Assembly (NCBI GenBank): GCA_963921195.1
Contig: OY992538.1
Location: 232,617,462 to 232,681,461 of the forward strand
Length of the DNA: 64,000 nucleotides
Source: Pegoplata infirma
Lineage: Eukaryota; Arthropoda; Insecta; Diptera; Anthomyiidae
Direction: 5' to 3'
In this document: in pieces, positions 11,634 through 23,474 of the stretch
Layout: each line of letters begins with the position of its first letter
Position numbering within the stretch: the stretch's first letter is position 1
Translations under genes and position numbers: made by a program
Notes under the pieces: generated by a model
The model's database searches: none
Seen by the model: only the letters and a program-made list of their open reading frames with translations
What the model was told of the DNA's origin: nothing

Positions 11634-11882
11634 CCCATGTAAAAATAGATTTGATCTTATCAGATCTGCTTTGATCTGACAATATACGATTGTATCTGAT
11701 TGCATACAACTATATCTGATCAGATACACTAAAATGTCAAATTTGTGACAATGTTGGTAAAATCCGAGATACATTCAGATGTCAGTTTTGGTCATTTTAG
11801 ATATAATAATATGCAATCAGATACGATCATATATGAATAGACATAAATGGATATGGTAAGATCTAATCCATTTTTACACGGG
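11634..11882. mobile_element. Short TIR element (MITE), CCCATGTAAAAATAGAT ends
   Basis: The left end CCCATGTAAAAATAGATTTG is matched inverted by GGATTAGATC-type sequence and TTTTTACACGGG on the right; the first 26 bases pair with a few mismatches. The interior is made of ATCTGAT-like motifs and is partly self-complementary. Length 249 bp. A target duplication could not be read with confidence. Confidence 0.7.
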
Positions 11883-13695
11883 AGAATAAAAATAAATAAA
11901 AAATAACATCGTAAAATTCTGAAGAAGTTTGGTTATTAATATGTTACTAAAAATTCAAACAAATATTTATTAAATCAACATAAAAAACTGTAATGATAGC
12001 AAACAAGACTTAAAAATTTAGATTTTTCTTTGTTAGTTACTTCAAATTTTGTAAAAAGCCAATAAAAGTTACAACCCTACTATAAATAATATTATATTTG
12101 TATATGTTATGTTATTATGTTCATAAAAACTTAGTTATAAAATAGAAATTTAATAATATTTTTATTTGGCATAAGTTGCAAATAACCATAAATAAAAGTA
12201 TTTATTTAAAATTGTTTGCATAAACACAAACAAGTTTTTAATATACAATTTTTGAGAACATAACAAAACGGGAATACAATTTAATGAAAAAAATCCAACA
12301 ATTTAAATTAATAGTCTATGAAAAATCAATGTTACTATTAACGGCCTGAAAAACCTCCCCTATTTTTAAGTGGGAACAGTTTCATATTCTGAATATTTTC
12401 AGAATTTATAATCTTTTTTTAATTTTTTGTTTTTCGGGCAAACAAGTGTTTAGTTGTAGTAAAATATATTTTAATTTAAAAAGTAATACTTCAAACTTTT
12501 TCGTAATAATTTCCTGAAATTTTTGTAAAAAAAACTTTTTCAATACATACAATTATCACAGCTAATGTTGACATTTGTAAATGTTACAAAGTGTTTGAAA
12601 AAGAGAAAAAAAAAGGAAAATTGTAAAATAATCTTTTTTAATTTCTCTCATGGGGCATTTCAACTTATGGAAAATTTTTAAATTTTTAAATATGACACCG
12701 TCCGAAAGCCAATATTAAACATGAAATGGATGTAATGCGTCTAAAGGTACAGATTAAATGGAGTAAAATGGAATTTACAGTTTTTCATTTCGAGATCCTG
12801 TTTCCTTCTATAAGGACTTCAAAAATTTTTAAGGATACATTGTGTAAAATATTTCTGAAATATTTGTACTTGTCCTATTGAAAAAATTTTGTAGCATATT
12901 TTAAGGAGCGATTAATTAAGTACATCTGTTGGTTATTAAAAAACACACAGCTTTAAATTTATTTAAATTCCATTAAATTTAACCATAAATGGAATATCCC
13001 TTATATGAGTTTAACAATTTTAAAAATAAAAATTACTACTCTATAAAAAACAACAACCCAACTTTCATATATAATTTGTTTGTAAAATTGGACAAATTTA
13101 ATTTTAAAAATTGTTTTATAACATGTGTAGAAGTACTATGGCATTTAGCTTTTAAATGAAAATTTAATGAATAACAAGTAAAAACATAAATTCGGTCTGG
13201 AAGAATATGTTAATACCCTGCAGATGTAATTTTTTAGTAGAAAATTTTTTAATTAATTTTTTCCCAAATAAATAGATATAAAAACTCATTGGCAAAATAT
13301 ATTTTGGTGTGAATTTAATTTAAACAAAAAAATTAAACAAAACAATCAAAAAAAAAAATCCAGGAAAAAATTTAAAATAGAATTTTAAAGGTCGAATAAC
13401 AAATAATTTTTAATTTAAAAATTAAAAGAGAATTTTTAACAAATGGATAGCACGTCTCACCTTCTGTTCATATTATGAATAAGAGGGAATACAACAAAAG
13501 CAGTAAACATCTTACTCGCTTAAGAAATACTAGCCTGTAATACAAGGTGTATATATGAAGGTATGTTTAAATTGAATAGTGATGGTTTGGTCGGACGTTT
13601 TGTTTTAAATTAAGAGCTGTATTATGTTGTGTATTTAGTACATAAATTCTCATTATGTCTACTTACACACGAATATAAGACTTTATGTTTTGCCA
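11883..13695. other. Unassigned AT-rich stretch
   Basis: About 1.8 kb with no reading frame of note. A short piece at about 13170-13215 (AACAAGTAAAAACATAAATT, then AATACCCTGCAG) looks like a DINE-type terminus. Confidence 0.45.
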
Positions 13696-13699
13696 CAAA

Positions 13700-13925
13700 C
13701 GATTGTCAATTTGCTAAATACTCTTGGCAATGGAATTTGACGAATTCCAAAACACGTGTCGAGTAAGTCTTGCAAAATGACCAAACCAATAAATTTAAAA
13801 CAAACAACTTTATACATAGATTCTTGAAAATTGTTACTTTGACAATATCATCGTAATGATTAGTAAAAGAAATATGACCTTGAGCTAGAATAATCTTTCT
13901 CAAAATAAAACAAAATTCTTATGGG
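13700..13925 (+). repeat. Dispersed repeat C, copy 1
   Basis: Landmarks are TTTGCTAAATACTCTTGGCA, AACACGTGTCGAG and ATGACCTTGAGCTAGAATAA. The same landmarks occur at 53990-54230 (same orientation), partly at 39655-39715 and 42980-43080, and inverted at 39446-39530 and 53398-53480. No coding potential; class unknown. Confidence 0.55.
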
Positions 13926-13933
13926 AAAAAATT

Positions 13934-14188
13934 TTGGGTAAATTTTGGGATTGGATTGGTCATACACTACGACGAAACGACGACAACGTGGCCAAACAGG
14001 CACTTCGATGGAACCCATTTCAACAATCTGGCCGGCAACCTGGCAGACCACGTACAACGTGGCGGCGTTCCACCGAAACTGAGATGAATAGTCTTGGCCT
14101 ATCTTGGAACGAGTTAAGATCAACTGCACAAAATCGGGTCCGCTGGCGATCAGCTGTTATTGGCGCCCTATGCTCCAATGGGAGTTAG
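13934..14188 (+). pseudogene. RTE-type LINE, 5'-truncated C-terminal fragment
   Basis: This 84-codon frame matches the last about 75 residues of the intact reverse transcriptase at 56.5-59.4 kb. Shared features in order are a W-x-GHTLR motif at residues 7-13, a G-R-P-G-R-P-x-TTWRR block around 33-45, W-N-E at 58-60, and a final R-W-R-S-x-x-x-ALCS. It lacks the endonuclease and the reverse transcriptase core, so it is a dead 5'-truncated copy. The first ATG is only where the frame opens, not a true start. After the stop, the ACATATATATACTG stretch resembles the TA-rich tail of the full element. Identity between the two copies is moderate, so they are different subfamilies or of different age. 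Confidence 0.8.
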
Positions 14189-14937
14189 AGGAACACATAT
14201 ATATACTGCCTGAATGTATGGATACTAAGGGTGTTCTTAACAGTAAGTGAAAAATTTTAAATGCTTTAATTGCTTGGCACTGAGCAAATTATTGTTCCTT
14301 TATACTAAAAACTTAAAAAAATAAAATTTGGAGTTAATCCGATAACTTTAAGTGGACGCGGAAACGACCTGAAGTTTGAAAAACGAATTACAAGGGGAAA
14401 AAATTACTTTTTACTCATTTTCTCAATTTTTTCGACATTTTAAGTTAACTTTGAATTCAAATGGTTACAGAATTGTGATGTGGAGTACATTACCTTTGTA
14501 ATAAGGCAATAAAAACAAAAATCGGTTAAAAATCAGCCAAGTTATTACAACTGCCCCAGGCAACTAGCGTGTGGCAGACCACTTGATCAAAGATTTCGAG
14601 TTCCATTTTTGAAATGGATTGAAATCATCTACTATAGCAACATTTTTTTATTCTTTAAGTCCCAATATACTAAGATGATAAGCATTTTTAATATTGTGTT
14701 ATGCTAACTTGTTTTAAATAAATGGTAAAAAGGTCTTAATTTTTCAACCCGGTTTTCAAATCTCCAATTTCAAATTTTTATTTTTTTTTGGGAAATAAAA
14801 TTTAAAAAATTGACCATTGGACTATAGGATTTTGTTAAGCACATATAAGGGAATAAAAACTACAAAAATTGTAGACATTCCTTTTTTAATTCGGCTAGTT
14901 CAGCGATTTTATTTCGGCGGATTTCGAGATAATAGTG

Positions 14938-15616
14938 ATTTTGGTAACTTTTTTACCTTTTAGTTAATTTTTTTTATTTTTTTTTAACAAACCTCATATG
15001 TTTTCTACCGAATTATTGCAGCATAATATAGAATACTTCAATTCCTTTAATAAGAGCGGAATTGAGACATGAAAAATTGACCCAATTAAAGGTCAAAGGT
15101 CAAATTTTAAAGAATTTAAATTTTTAAAGATTAACAATTTTTTTGAGCGGATATTAATGAAACTCCTTGATGTTGTTTTAATATGATTAAACGTAAATGG
15201 TTTATTATTAAAATTCAGAAAATTAACCCTTAAGTGCTATTGGGGTCTATAGTTTTTTTTATTTAATGGAGAAAATATAAGTATATTATTTCATAGGGGC
15301 ATATAGACCCCAACAGCACTTAAGGGTTAATGTTCTGAATTTTAATAATAAACTATTAATTTTTAGACATATTAAAATCACATCAATCAGTTTCATTAAT
15401 ATCCGCTCGAAAAATCTGTTAATCTTTAAAAATTCAAATTCTTCTAAAATTTGACCTTTGACCTTTAATTGAGTCAATTTTTCATGTCTCAATTTCGCTC
15501 TTATTAAAGGAATTGAAGTATTCTATATTATACTGCAATAATTCGGTAGAAAACATATGACGTTTGTAAAAAAATAATAAAAAAATTAACTAAAAGCTAA
15601 ATAAGTTACCAAACCC
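14938..15616. mobile_element. Foldback element F3 (about 315-bp arms)
   Basis: The left arm (about 14938-15251) and right arm (about 15302-15616) pair across a loop of about 50 bases. Examples are AACCCTTAAGTGCTATTGGG with CAACAGCACTTAAGGGTT, and CATATGTTTTCTACCGAATT with its complement near 15543. Both arms carry a direct repeat AGGTCAAAGGTCA (15090-15102; complement at 15452-15464). No protein-coding content. Confidence 0.85.
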
Positions 15617-15670
15617 GAGTAAAAATGAATACATATAATTTTACATTATTTGATGTATGTATATATAGTA

Positions 15671-17198
15671 GGGCGGGTCGATTTTTTTTGTCAAAAATCG
15701 TATAGCAAAATCATAATCTACAAGAAATTCTAAGAACATTTCCCAAAGAAACCATGTTTCTAAAATCAAACCCTATACCGCGCCTAACGACATGAAGATT
15801 TGTCCGTCCGTCCTTTTTTTCATAACCAAAACATAGAACTTGACTCTTTTTTGGTGTTTGTGTTAATTTTTGGGCTTTGGTGTGCTCCGAGGTATGTAGT
15901 AAAATTTTATTGGCAACATTTTTGTAGAACATTTCATCCCCACCCTTCCCCTCTTTCGGGGTGTTTTTTGCGATTTGTTAGAATAGAGCCAATAAATACC
16001 GTTATGAGAGGGAGTTAGAGGGTTAATATGTTTCACAAAAATATTTGCTATAATATTATATACAAAGTTGCTGAACATACCATACACCTCAGATGTAAAG
16101 AAAACATAGTTTTATATACCGATATACTGCAAGAACTTATCCAGCGGCAATTTTTTACCAATTGCCGCTAGATATAATTCGATTTTTGGGATTATGACCG
16201 GCAAGTATATTAGACATAATCCCTGAAATGGAGAAATAAATAATTAGATTGATTTGTAATGAAAACGCCACAGACGAAAAATTATAATAAGAAATTTTAA
16301 CAATTAATCGCTGCTGTTATCGTTAATCCATGATAATTTTACTCCATTATTTATTTTATATTGGGCTGCAGTATATTAACATGTAGTGTGATACTCTGAA
16401 AGTAAGTGCAGGGGTTGTGGGTTCGATTCCCTCCAAAGCCTTTGTATTCTAATTACAAAGTGAAGCTGGTGCAGCGGATTTTTCTTAGTAAATAAAAGTG
16501 AGTAATTGGGGATCATAATGATATTTCGTAAAAAAAAACACAGATTCTTTTGTGGGATGAAATTGGAGAGTTGCATATCGGAGAGGAAAAAAGGTCTGTT
16601 CGATAAACATTTTTGATAACTAATTATTTTTTTTACATCAGTATTTGATTTCTTTTGAGTAAAAATTTTTTTTAATAATTTTTGAAAAAAAAAATTTTCG
16701 AGTGTAATTTTTTTTTAATGTTATTTTTTTTTGGGTGTAATATTTTTTTTTTAGGTTTTTTGAGTGACAAAAATAGTTTCTAAAATATTTTTTTTGGCTT
16801 ACCATTCCTTTTCAAAGCGTGTTTAGCGTTTTTTTCAACACGGGAGTTCGGGTTAAAACCCATCTGAAATTCCCCATTTTGCTAATAACTTATGAACCAC
16901 TGGACAGATTTCGCTGAAATTTAGTATTAATCTGACCGGAAGTATAACAAATATATACGCCACGCTTCAGCAGCTCGCTGTATATATTTTTCATTCTTCT
17001 GCTAACATTTGAAAGTTAGCGTGTTTCACACAGACAGAAAAACAGACGGACGGACGGATTTTCATGTCGTTAGGCGCGGTATAGGGTTTGATTTTAGACC
17101 AATGGTTTCTTTGGAAAAGTTTCTTAGAATTTCTTGTAGATTTTGTTTTTGCTATACGATTTTTCAGTTTTTTTCGATCCATACAAATCGACCCGCCC
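15671..17198. mobile_element. TIR element with GGGCGGGTCGATTT ends
   Basis: Inverted arms of about 140 bp: GGGCGGGTCGATTT at 15671 and AAATCGACCCGCCC ending at 17198, with the conserved inner block GTCGTTAGGCGCGGTATAGG present in both. TA flanks at 15669-15670 and 17199-17200. Both arms contain the GTCCGTCCGTCC run typical of DINE-type repeats. The interior holds a tRNA-like block (16372-16441) and the inverse of the 2.9-3.4 kb sequence. No transposase frame, 1528 bp. Confidence 0.75.
16372..16600 (+). repeat. tRNA-derived SINE-like block
   Basis: GTTGTGGGTTCGATTCCCTC matches a pol III B box (GGTTCGATTCC). The upstream half is degraded and no convincing A box or cloverleaf can be drawn. Probably an old SINE or SINE head; not a functional tRNA. 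Confidence 0.45.
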
Positions 17199-17200
17199 TA

Positions 17201-18119
17201 ATATATAGCCATATGAAATAATATGTTTTCATATCAAACAAAGTACATAATTATATCTCGCATTGAGTTTTTCCAAATTTTTTAAATGGAGTTATATAAA
17301 ATTACATCTAATGATAACCATATTAATATATAAATACATGTGGGAGACAAAATCATATGTGACACATATAACTTAATCTGATTGCATACATATTTATATG
17401 TGACTTAATATCAAATAACGTATACGAGCATATTTAAAAAAAAATCCAATATCATTATATATATAATTATATATGACTTACAAGAAACCATTTAAAATTA
17501 TATATGACTTACTAGAAACCATTTAAAACTATATATGGTTCCATCTTAAAAAACGAAAAAAAAAATTTTCAAATATAATTATATATGGTCGCACATATAA
17601 CTCTATATACAGTTATATAAAACTATACATGGCATCAAACATTTATTTTTTTAATATTATCAAAGATATAATTATAAATGGCTTATGAGATACCGTATAT
17701 AGTTTTGTAAGGTACCATATAAATACAATTTTTTTTTTAAACTCTATATATAATTTTAAATGGTGGCACATGTAACGCCATATAAAATGTTATACAATTG
17801 TGTAAGGTAAAAAATATTTTTTTCTTTCACAATATTTTATATATAATTATGCATACTTTTATATGACAGTATTTCAATATTTTTTCTTAATGTTGCATCA
17901 TATATATTTTTATTTAAGTATACAAGAGAGCTTGTATAATTATATATGATTCTCAAAGCACCTAAAATCAGTCAAAAAAAATATATATAAATTCTATAAA
18001 TTTTTAAATAGAAAAAAAATCTGTTTAATCCATTGTATTTTAAAACTTAAAAAAATGCATATTGGATTTTAAAAGTTAAATTTTTTAAAAATGCATATTA
18101 CTTAAATAGTTGTGTGTAA
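17201..18119. other. Very AT-rich stretch with short direct repeats
   Basis: Dominated by ATATATAATTATATATG motifs. A unit of about 31 bp with ATGACTTAC(A/T)AGAAACCATT occurs twice around 17472-17523. No gene. Confidence 0.5.
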
Positions 18120-18785
18120 CTCTATATAAGATCATATAAGATAATATATAATGCTTGGGGACCCCGAGTTCAATTCCCGGCTCAACCCAGAAAAAAAATA
18201 TATTTTTTTTTAATTTTTTAAAAAAGAAAATATGTTTTTAAAGCTTTTTGTTTTTTCTAAACTTAAAAATATTGAATAATTAAATTTTTATGATAAAATC
18301 GAAAAATAAATATTATTTATTTATAGTTATATAATTTTATATATTGCATCATATAAGTTAATATATGGTTCCTAGGGACCCTGGGTTCGATCCCCGGCTG
18401 AGCTAAGAAAAAAAGTTGTTTTTTTAAATTTTTTTTTAAAGAAAATGTGTTTTAGAAGCTTTAATTTTTTACTAAACTTAAAAATATTGATTAATTTATT
18501 TTTTATGATAATATTTAGAAATAAATATTATTTATATATAGTAATATAACTTTCTATATTGCATCATATATGATAATATATAATTCTTGAGGACCCTGAG
18601 TTCGATTCCCGACTAATTCAAGAAAAAAAATATTTTTTTTTTTAATTTTTTTTTAATCTAAATAATTTTTTAATGCGTTTTCGTTTTTCAAATTTAAAAA
18701 AAAAATAAAATCCCTGAATTTTCAAAAATATTTCAAAAATAATTATATTTTGATATAATTATATATTATTTAATCCGAAGAAAAA
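18120..18785 (+). repeat. Tandem array, three units of about 216 bp, each with a box-B-like motif
   Basis: Three successive units share the order: ATATAA-rich lead, a GAGTTCAATTCCCGG-type motif, an A/T run, AAAGCTTT, and TAAACTTAAAAATATTGA. The motif occurs at 18166, 18383 and 18598, giving periods of 217 and 215. In units 1-3 it reads GAGTTCAATTCCCGG, GGGTTCGATCCCCGG and GAGTTCGATTCCCGA, all close to a tRNA B box. No A box or clover-leaf stem is visible, so this is not a tRNA cluster. Confidence 0.75.
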
Positions 18786-19534
18786 AATATTTTAAAACTT
18801 TAATGTTTAACCATCAATATCTCTGGTTTTAAGAGAGCTAAAGTCCTCAGATCAAGCTCAAATCAAAGCTTTATTTGTTGCCAATAATTAAAAGTGTATT
18901 TGGTTCGAACTTATGTTAGCAATATTTTCAGATAAAATTATTTTTGTCTGAAAAAACTTCCGAAAAAAACTTAAAACTCATTATTTGGCCGTTGGTGAGT
19001 AAACAAGTTTATACATAAATTAAGACCTTTTTACCATTTATTTAAAACATGTTAGCATAACACAATGTGAAAAATGCTTATCACCTTAGTACATTGGGAC
19101 TTAAAGAATAAAAAAATGTTGCTATAGTAGATAATTTCTATCAATTTCAAAAATGGAACTCGAAATCTTTGATCAAGTGGTCTGCCACACGCTAGTTGCC
19201 TGGGGCAGTTGTAATAACTTGGCTGATTTTTAACCGATTTTAGTTTTTATCACCTTATTACAAAGGTAATGTACTCCACATAACAATTCTGTAACCATCT
19301 GAATTCAAACTTAACTTTAAATGTCGAAAAAATTGAGAAAATGAGTAAAAAGCCATTTTTTTCCCCTTGTAATTCGTTTTTCAAACTTCAGGTCGTTTCC
19401 GCGTCCACTTAAAGTTATCGGATTAACTCCAAATTTTTTATTATTAAGTTTTTAGTACAAAGGAACAAAATTCTGCCCAGTGCAACACAAAAATCCGAAA
19501 TAAAAAAATAAGAACACCCTTAATGGATACTAAT

Positions 19535-19880
19535 GTCCGACCGAACAGTTCAGCCAAAAAATGTCATTTAATCAAAAATTTGGAATTTGGGAGTACTTTT
19601 AACAACTTTTTTTATATGGGGTAGAATTGTTGAGGCAATGGAAGACGATTCTGAGTGTAAAACTGAAGAACGAGTACGAAATTAAGCCACAATTTCGAAG
19701 TTCGGTAACCAAACTTTTTTTCAATTTGGCCAAACGTTCGATTACCGAACATCTAAATTGTTGCAGAATAGCCTTATATCGCCTAAACAAACAAACGGCC
19801 ATCTGAAAAAGCTGTTAAAAATGCTTGCAAATACTAATTTTTGGCCAATACCATTTTTTGGCCGAACTTTTCGGTCGGAC
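19535..19880. mobile_element. TIR element with GTCCGACCGAA ends, copy 1
   Basis: Starts GTCCGACCGAACAGTT and ends AACTTTTCGGTCGGAC. ACTAAT lies directly on both sides (19529-19534, 19881-19886), a perfect 6-bp duplication. 346 bp. The 67-codon frame on the minus strand (19599-19802) shows no known domain. A second element with the same ends is at 30719-31193. Confidence 0.75.
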
Positions 19881-19886
19881 ACTAAT

Positions 19887-20265
19887 GGATACCCTCTACA
19901 ATGTAAAAAAGATTATTGCAAAAACCTTTAAAACAAAATTGGTAAAAAAATCCGTAAAGAAAAGTTCAGACGAAAAAAAAAGTCCGCGAAAACAGTTTAT
20001 TATTATAAGTTTGAAAATCGATAGCCCTTACAAAACTCTATAAATGTGTTTCGAAAAATGTCAGAATTTTTGAGTTTTTTTAATGTTTACCATGTAAGCC
20101 ACGCCTATCTCGCCCCTTTTCCCAAAAACTAAAACTTTTGTTCCATTAGAATGACTTTTAAACAATTTTTTTTTCGTTGTTCGCAGGGCCGTCTTTTGAA
20201 AGTCGCAAGACAAGAAAATTTATTTGTTTTTGTAATGATTTAATTTTTATTACGGTTAATTGGTT
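19887..20265. other. Unassigned stretch
   Basis: Holds no recognisable gene. The first bases (ATGGATACCCTCTACAATG) recall a DINE-type terminus. Confidence 0.4.
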
Positions 20266-20269
20266 TAAA

Positions 20270-21335
20270 TTTCTGCGCGAAAAATGTCTCAGAATCTAAG
20301 ACTTTTTCTATACGAGAAATGTGTGGGAATCTTAAATCTTCCTTACACGGAAAATGTATCAGAATCTAAAACCTTTTCTACATGAAAAATGTCTCAGAAT
20401 CCGAAAATTTTTCTACACAAACAACGTTTTAGAATCCCAGAATTTTTCAATACGAAAAATGTTTTAGAACCTGAGAATTTTTAAATACAAATAATGTTTC
20501 AGAATATGAGACCTTTCTATTCAAAAAATGTCTCAGAATCTGAAATTTTTTCTATACGAATCTGAGAATTTTTCAATACGAAAAATATCTCAGAATCTAA
20601 GAATTTTTTAATACGAAAAATGCCTCAGAGTCGGAAAATTTTTCTATGCGAAAAATGTTTCAGAATATGAGATTTTCTATTCGAAAAATGTCTCAGAATC
20701 TATAACATTTTCTATACGAAATACTTCTCAGAAAAATGTCTCAGAATTTAAGAATTTTTCTATTTTAAAAGCATATGGATTGTGAGAAATTTCCTGTACA
20801 AAAAATTTATCAAAATCTTACAATTTTTTCTGTACGAAAAATGTCTCAGTCTATAAGAATTTTTTTATACAATAAATGCTTCAGAATCTGAAAATTTTTC
20901 TTTACAAAAAATTTTTTAGAATCTAAGAATTTTTCTATACAAAAAAATGTCTCAGAATTTGAAATTTTTCTTTACGGAAATGTCTCAGAATCTTTGAATC
21001 AGAGAACTTTTCTATATTTTTCTATACGAAAAATGTCTCAGAATCTGATAACTTGTCTATAAAAAACATGTTTTAGAATCTTAAACATTGTCTATATGAA
21101 AAATATCGTATAATCTGAGAAATTATACGAAAAATGTTTCAGAATCTGATACCTCTTCGAAAAATGTTTCAGAATCTGAGACTTTCTCTATACGTAAAAT
21201 GTCTCAGAATCTGAGAATTTTCTAAGCAAAAATTGTCTCAGAATCTGAGTTCTTTTCTATACGAAAAATGTCTCAGAATCTGAGACATTCTCTATACGAA
21301 CAATAGCTTAGAGTCTAAGACTTTTTGAATATTTA
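20270..21335 (+). repeat. Degenerate 35-bp satellite array
   Basis: About 30 diverged units of the same family as the array at 32.46-35.28 kb. The common core is TGTCTCAGAATCTGAGAATT followed by TTTCTATACGAAAAA. Compared with the other array, TATAG is usually TATACG, which weakens the second dyad. Units are often truncated or fused, so this array looks older. Confidence 0.85.
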
Positions 21336-21414
21336 TTTTTCTATGACTTACAAACTAAAGGAAAAACTTAACAAACATTCTGTCATCTATAGGGTACACA
21401 AAAAATAGCATTTA

Positions 21415-22099
21415 CACTCAAAATAATAACTCTGTTAAATAACAGAAAAACTCTGCTAATTTAACAGAGTACACCATACTTTTCCAGCTAGCAACATTTC
21501 TTGGTAATTTTACTATAAAACTATGTAAAATGATTTTGACAAAAAAAACTGTTAATTTACAGAGTTTCTAGTAAAATATTGGTTAAATAAAACACCATTT
21601 AGCAATGAAAACTCTGTAAATTTACAGAGTTTTGTCAAATGCGTTTGATGCAACCAAAATTTTACAGAAAAAAACTCTGTAAATTTACAGAGTTTAGTAA
21701 AATACATGTTATTTTGTAAAATTTTTATAAGATTTTTGAAAAGATTTTTTTGTACTTTTTTTAAAATTTTCTAAAAAAAAAAATACAGATAAAATGTTGG
21801 TGTTTTTATAGAAAACTCTGTTTTTTAACTATGAAATTAAGATTACACAGAAAACTTAGTTGTTTGGTAATAAAAAATACAGAGTATTTCGCTTAAATCT
21901 GTATTTTAGCAGAAAACTCTGTTAATTATCTGTAAAATTAAGATTACAAAGTTAAAAGTAATATAACAGGTGAAACTTTGTTTTTTTGTCACAACAAAAT
22001 ACAAAGTATTTTCTTTAAATCTGTATTTTGACAGAAAACTCTGTCAAATATCTGTTGAATTGAGATTGCAGTCATTTTACAGAGTTATTATTTTGAGTG
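21415..22099 (+). mobile_element. TA-flanked TIR element, CACTCAAAATAAT family, copy 2
   Basis: CACTCAAAATAATAACTCTG at the left, the inverted CAGAGTTATTATTTTGAGTG at the right, TA on both sides (21413-21414, 22100-22101). 685 bp. The interior holds several self-complementary blocks built from AACTCTGTAAA and its complement meeting at the centre. No reading frame. Confidence 0.85.
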
Positions 22100-22101
22100 T
22101 A

Positions 22102-23136
22102 CGAAACATACATATAAGGTAAGTGGGTTTAATTTTCCTACTTTTTTTTATATTTTTTCCAGTTGTCAAAGTTGTTGTTTTTATGTGGTTAAATTCTCTA
22201 GTAGTCCATAAGTAGTCATTATGGGGCATAAAGAGAGAGGCTTAATTGTCATTAAAACACTTTACAGTTTGTTTTTTTTTTTTGCTTTTTTTTCAAAAAC
22301 CAGGCAAAAAAATATTTTTCAACATTTACAGACAGGTAAATTTCATTTGGTTTTGTTAGTTTTAAAAAGGGGTTTTTCCACATACTCGTAGTATATGTTT
22401 GTTGGTAAGTTGTTAAATATAGAGATGAAAACAAATTATAAACACATGTTACGGGTACTGTTAAGTGTCAGAAAAATAACATTTGAATTGAACAAGAGAA
22501 TTTTAAATGAAATATTTTTGTACTGCCAAAGTTAAAAAGTGTAGAAAGTTTTTATTTTGTGATTTGGACAAGGGATTTTGTTATGTTGAGAATTTGTTTT
22601 TTAATGAAATAATAAAATATTCTAAGGAAATTCCTAAAAAAAAAAGTTAAGAAAAGCCACAAATTGGGAAGACATGTATGTTACTAAATAATTAAATTTA
22701 CTTTTTTAATGAATTTTTGGTAGAGATTTTTTTTTGGTTAAAAAATTGTAATTCATTTAAATAGTACTACCGAAAGTGGTCTGTTGTAAGGGATTATTTA
22801 AGAAATAATTTTCGGCTGAAAGTCCTATTTTTAAAACACTTTTTTCAACAGACATGCATTTTGTTACTCAATATTTTGTTTACTCAACATTTTTTACTCA
22901 AAATTTTCTTTCACTCAAATTGATTTTAGCTAATACTTTTTTTCAATTTTATTTTGAGTCAATAATTTTTTTAGTCAACATTTTTTTTTTCATTCAAAAC
23001 TTGTTTTTTTTCGGACTTTTTTTTAACGATATTTTTTTATCACTCACAATATTTTTCACTTAAAATTAATACCAACAAAAATTTAGTTTTAGTCAATTTT
23101 TTTTTTATTTTAACAAAAAAATGAAAGTACCAAAGG
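22102..23136. other. Unassigned AT-rich stretch
   Basis: No gene recognised. The F/L-rich frame at 22854-23063 is a by-product of T-rich sequence with TCACTCAAAATTT-like repeats. Confidence 0.45.
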
Positions 23137-23141
23137 TACAA

Positions 23142-23300
23142 TTATACTTTTTATAAAAAGTACTTTTTATAAAAGATACTTTTTATAATAGGTACTATTT
23201 ATATAAGGTACTTTTTATAAAAGGTACTTTTTATAAAAGGTACTTTTTATAAAAGTTACTTTTTATAAAAGTTACTTTTTATAAAAGTTACTTTTTATAT
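23142..23300 (+). repeat. 16-bp minisatellite GGTACTTTTTATAAAA, block 1
   Basis: About ten units of GGTACTTTTTATAAAA with G/T changes at the first two positions. The unit is partly self-complementary (TTTTTATAAAA, and AAAGTACTTT across the joint in some units). Confidence 0.85.
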
Positions 23301-23474
23301 TTAATTTTAATTTTAAGAATTTTAAGATTCTAGGACCATTTTTCAGAGAATATAAAAAGTAACAAAATTACACTTTTTTACCCCGCCAAAAAATTAAATT
23401 TCAAAAAAATACTCTTTTCAGAATTTTTTTTTTCACCCAAGAAACCTACACTTGGAATGTGTACCAAAAGTACA

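Larger units (their letters stand above)
14228..19520. mobile_element. 5.3-kb unit with 0.5-kb inverted arms
   Basis: The left arm (14228-14741) begins AGGGTGTTCTTA. The right arm (19020-19520) is its inverted copy and ends TAAGAACACCCT. TA flanks both ends (14226-14227, 19521-19522). Well-matched blocks inside the arms include CCCCAGGCAACTAGCGTGTG and GTGGACGCGGAAACGACCTG. No transposase frame lies between them; instead there are a foldback, a nested TIR element and tandem repeats. It may be one long-TIR element colonised by others, or two related elements that landed in opposite orientation. Confidence 0.7.

Noticed and set aside
18160..18615. tRNA genes
   Set aside because: Only B-box-like motifs; no A box, acceptor or anticodon stem.
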